Part shown: positions 63,075 to 64,000 of the stretch, in pieces
Layout of the letters: each line of letters begins with the position of its first letter
Position numbering within the stretch: position 1 is the stretch's first letter
Origin: Thermohalobaculum sp039027855
Lineage (GTDB): Bacteria; Pseudomonadota; Alphaproteobacteria; Rhodobacterales; Rhodobacteraceae
Assembly (NCBI GenBank): GCA_039027855.1
Contig: JBCCJI010000009.1
Location: forward strand, 1-64,000
Length of the DNA stretch: 64,000 bases
Direction of reading: 5' to 3'
The notes under the pieces: model-generated
Told to the model about the DNA's origin: nothing
Database searches by the model: none
Seen by the model: the letters and a program-made list of their open reading frames with translations, nothing else
Translations under genes and position numbers: made by a program

Positions 63075-63180
63075 TGTCAACCGAAATTGACGCCTAATTG
63101 CGCAAAAGAGTGACACCCGAAGGCGACAAAGAGGTGACAGGCGCGTCCTGCGCTGATTGGATGGTTGGGTTGTCAACAAT
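63075..63180. promoter_or_regulatory. Cluster of TGTCA/TGACA motifs upstream of a DUF465 gene
   Basis: The gap before the small gene holds TGTCAACCGAAATTGAC (63075-63091, inverted halves GTCAA/TTGAC), two similar stretches AAAGAGTGACA (63105-63115) and AAAGAGGTGACA (63128-63139), and TTGTCAAC at 63170-63177. Repeated TGACA halves suggest binding sites for a regulator of the 55-residue gene, but no regulator is identified. Confidence 0.35.
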
Positions 63181-63198
63181 CAGACGGGAGGTACCGCG

Positions 63199-63366
63199 AT
63201 GAGCCTTGATGCACATGTCGTTCAGCTCCGGCGCAAACACGAAAGCCTTGATCGGATGATCGAGGAGGAACAGCGCCGCCCCGGAACAGACGACCTGGCG
63301 CTTACCCGACTGAAGCGTGAGAAACTGCAGCTCAAGGATGAGATCGCGAAGCTGGTGCGTCACTGA
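63199..63366 (+). CDS. DUF465 (YdcH) small protein
   Basis: A 55-residue helical protein of the YdcH/DUF465 family: S-L-D-A-H-V-V-Q-L-R-R-K-H-E-S-L-D near the start and a second helix L-T-R-L-K-R-E-K-L-Q-L-K-D-E-I. GGGAGG at 63187 sets the ATG at 63199. Small helical hairpins of this family are common and of unknown function. It stands alone between an M20 gene and a convergent amidotransferase. Confidence 0.87.
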   Translation: MSLDAHVVQLRRKHESLDRMIEEEQRRPGTDDLALTRLKREKLQLKDEIAKLVRH

Positions 63367-63436
63367 CGCGTAGACTGATGTGTTCCAGATTGATGGATCA
63401 CAGGGCGACGCGCTGCATCGCCCCTGTCGCGCGCTC

Positions 63437-64000
63437 TCAGGCGGCGCGCGACGCTTCCGCCGAGCGGCGCAGATAGGTCGCGAACCAGCCGGCCACCGTC
63501 TGCCCCTCCACCGGTGTGGCGGTCGAAGCAATGGCAGACGCCGCCTGTTCTGCGGCGATGTTTCCTTTCCACCGCAGCACTTCATACAGCCCGTCGGCAT
63601 AACCGCGCGGGTATTCGGGATGCGCTTGGACGGTGACGGCCGCCGGATGCTCCGGGTCGCCAAAAGCGATCATCGCATGGGGGCAGTGCGCATTGCCGGC
63701 CAGCGTGGTGGCGTTGTCCGGGATCGCGGTTACCTGATCCTGATGGCTGCAATAGAGGGCCAGTTCGTCGCCCGCATCGGCCATCCATGACGGCCGCGCC
63801 GCAACCGCATAGCGATGGCGCCCAACCCCCCAGCCATGGTCGACCTTTTCCGCAGCACCTCCGAGCGCAGCGGCGATGATCTGATGGCCGAAACAGATGC
63901 CAACCATCGGCCGACCCGCGGCGCGGATATCCCGAATGAAGCCCTTGAGCGGCGCGATCCAGGGCAGCGGATCATAGACGCCGTGGCGAGAGCCCGGCAG
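63437..64000 (-). CDS. Class I glutamine amidotransferase, N-terminus outside the window
   Basis: The visible 187 residues are the main part of a GATase1 domain. The nucleophile elbow G-I-C-F-G-H-Q and the late H-P-E-Y motif are present, so Cys, His and Glu of the triad can be placed. The frame stays open to base 64000, so the true start lies beyond the window. Such stand-alone domains hydrolyse glutamine or gamma-glutamyl compounds; the exact role is unknown. Confidence 0.85.
   Translation of the reverse strand: MPGSRHGVYDPLPWIAPLKGFIRDIRAAGRPMVGICFGHQIIAAALGGAAEKVDHGWGVGRHRYAVAARPSWMADAGDELALYCSHQDQVTAIPDNATTLAGNAHCPHAMIAFGDPEHPAAVTVQAHPEYPRGYADGLYEVLRWKGNIAAEQAASAIASTATPVEGQTVAGWFATYLRRSAEASRAA

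Overview
The window is high-GC chromosomal DNA from an alphaproteobacterium, most likely a member of the Rhodobacterales. This is inferred from gene order and protein families, not from any search. The order rplU-rpmA-GNAT-obgE-proB-proA, the fabA-fabB-fabI operon near an Irr/Fur regulator, an IalB-family gene beside rlmN, ETF-QO divergent from a uracil-DNA glycosylase, and the neighbourhood of a TPR protein, ispE, polyprenyl synthase, a DUF2007 protein and a methyltransferase all fit that group.

Layout. 1-1250: the decayed end of a mobile element, a broken large serine recombinase that reads into tRNA-Ser(CGA). 1.5-6.4 kb: ribosomal proteins L21 and L27 with a terminator, an acetyltransferase, the ObgE GTPase and proline synthesis (proB, proA). 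6.4-9 kb: a divergent cell-wall pair, a MepK-like DUF882 endopeptidase and a YcbB-like L,D-transpeptidase. 9-11.7 kb: an LpxD-like acyltransferase, an acyl carrier protein and a ketosynthase, which look like a small dedicated lipid module. 11.7-18 kb: IalB protein, a noncoding stretch with a candidate small RNA, a phosphotransferase, methylmalonate-semialdehyde dehydrogenase and three coupled small lipoprotein genes. 18-27.4 kb (minus strand): a dimethylglycine-dehydrogenase-like FAD/GcvT fusion, lytic transglycosylase, NlpC/P60 hydrolase, M17 aminopeptidase, an Hpt-like protein, MoaB and a UDG-family protein. 27.6-36.7 kb: ETF-QO, a methyltransferase, a DUF3422 membrane protein, UbiA, RsmE and glutaryl-CoA dehydrogenase. 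37-43 kb: a DUF1989 protein, two exporters, an 800-bp stretch without genes, an ECF sigma factor, a second IalB protein and RlmN. 43-54 kb: two convergent VOC proteins, unknown proteins, a low-GC SMI1-like gene, fabI/fabB/fabA, an unusual peptidoglycan-binding/amidase gene, Irr, an SH3 protein, a 2-hydroxyacid dehydrogenase and a second low-GC orphan. 54-64 kb: a class III PHA synthase (phaE-phaC), a TPR protein, ispE, polyprenyl diphosphate synthase, a DUF2007/methyltransferase/M20-peptidase operon, a DUF465 protein and a partial glutamine amidotransferase.

The genes mostly serve core metabolism. Themes are envelope building (L,D-transpeptidase, transglycosylase, NlpC/P60, LpxD/ACP/KS, lipoproteins), fatty-acid and acyl-CoA metabolism (FabA/B/I, GcdH, ETF-QO, MmsA, PHA synthase) and isoprenoid/ubiquinone synthesis (IspE, polyprenyl synthase, UbiA). 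ETF-QO is expected to carry electrons from acyl-CoA and dimethylglycine-type dehydrogenases to the ubiquinone that UbiA and the polyprenyl synthase help make.

No CRISPR array, complete transposon, prophage or recognised defence island was seen. The less ordinary material is a structured 120-bp repeat present twice in opposite orientation, a second shared 37-bp repeat, a 13-bp tandem repeat array, a candidate small RNA with an anti-Shine-Dalgarno motif, an 18-bp palindrome at the ETF-QO promoter, the LpxD/ACP/KS triad, the coupled lipoprotein paralogues and the amidase gene lying between fabA and irr.
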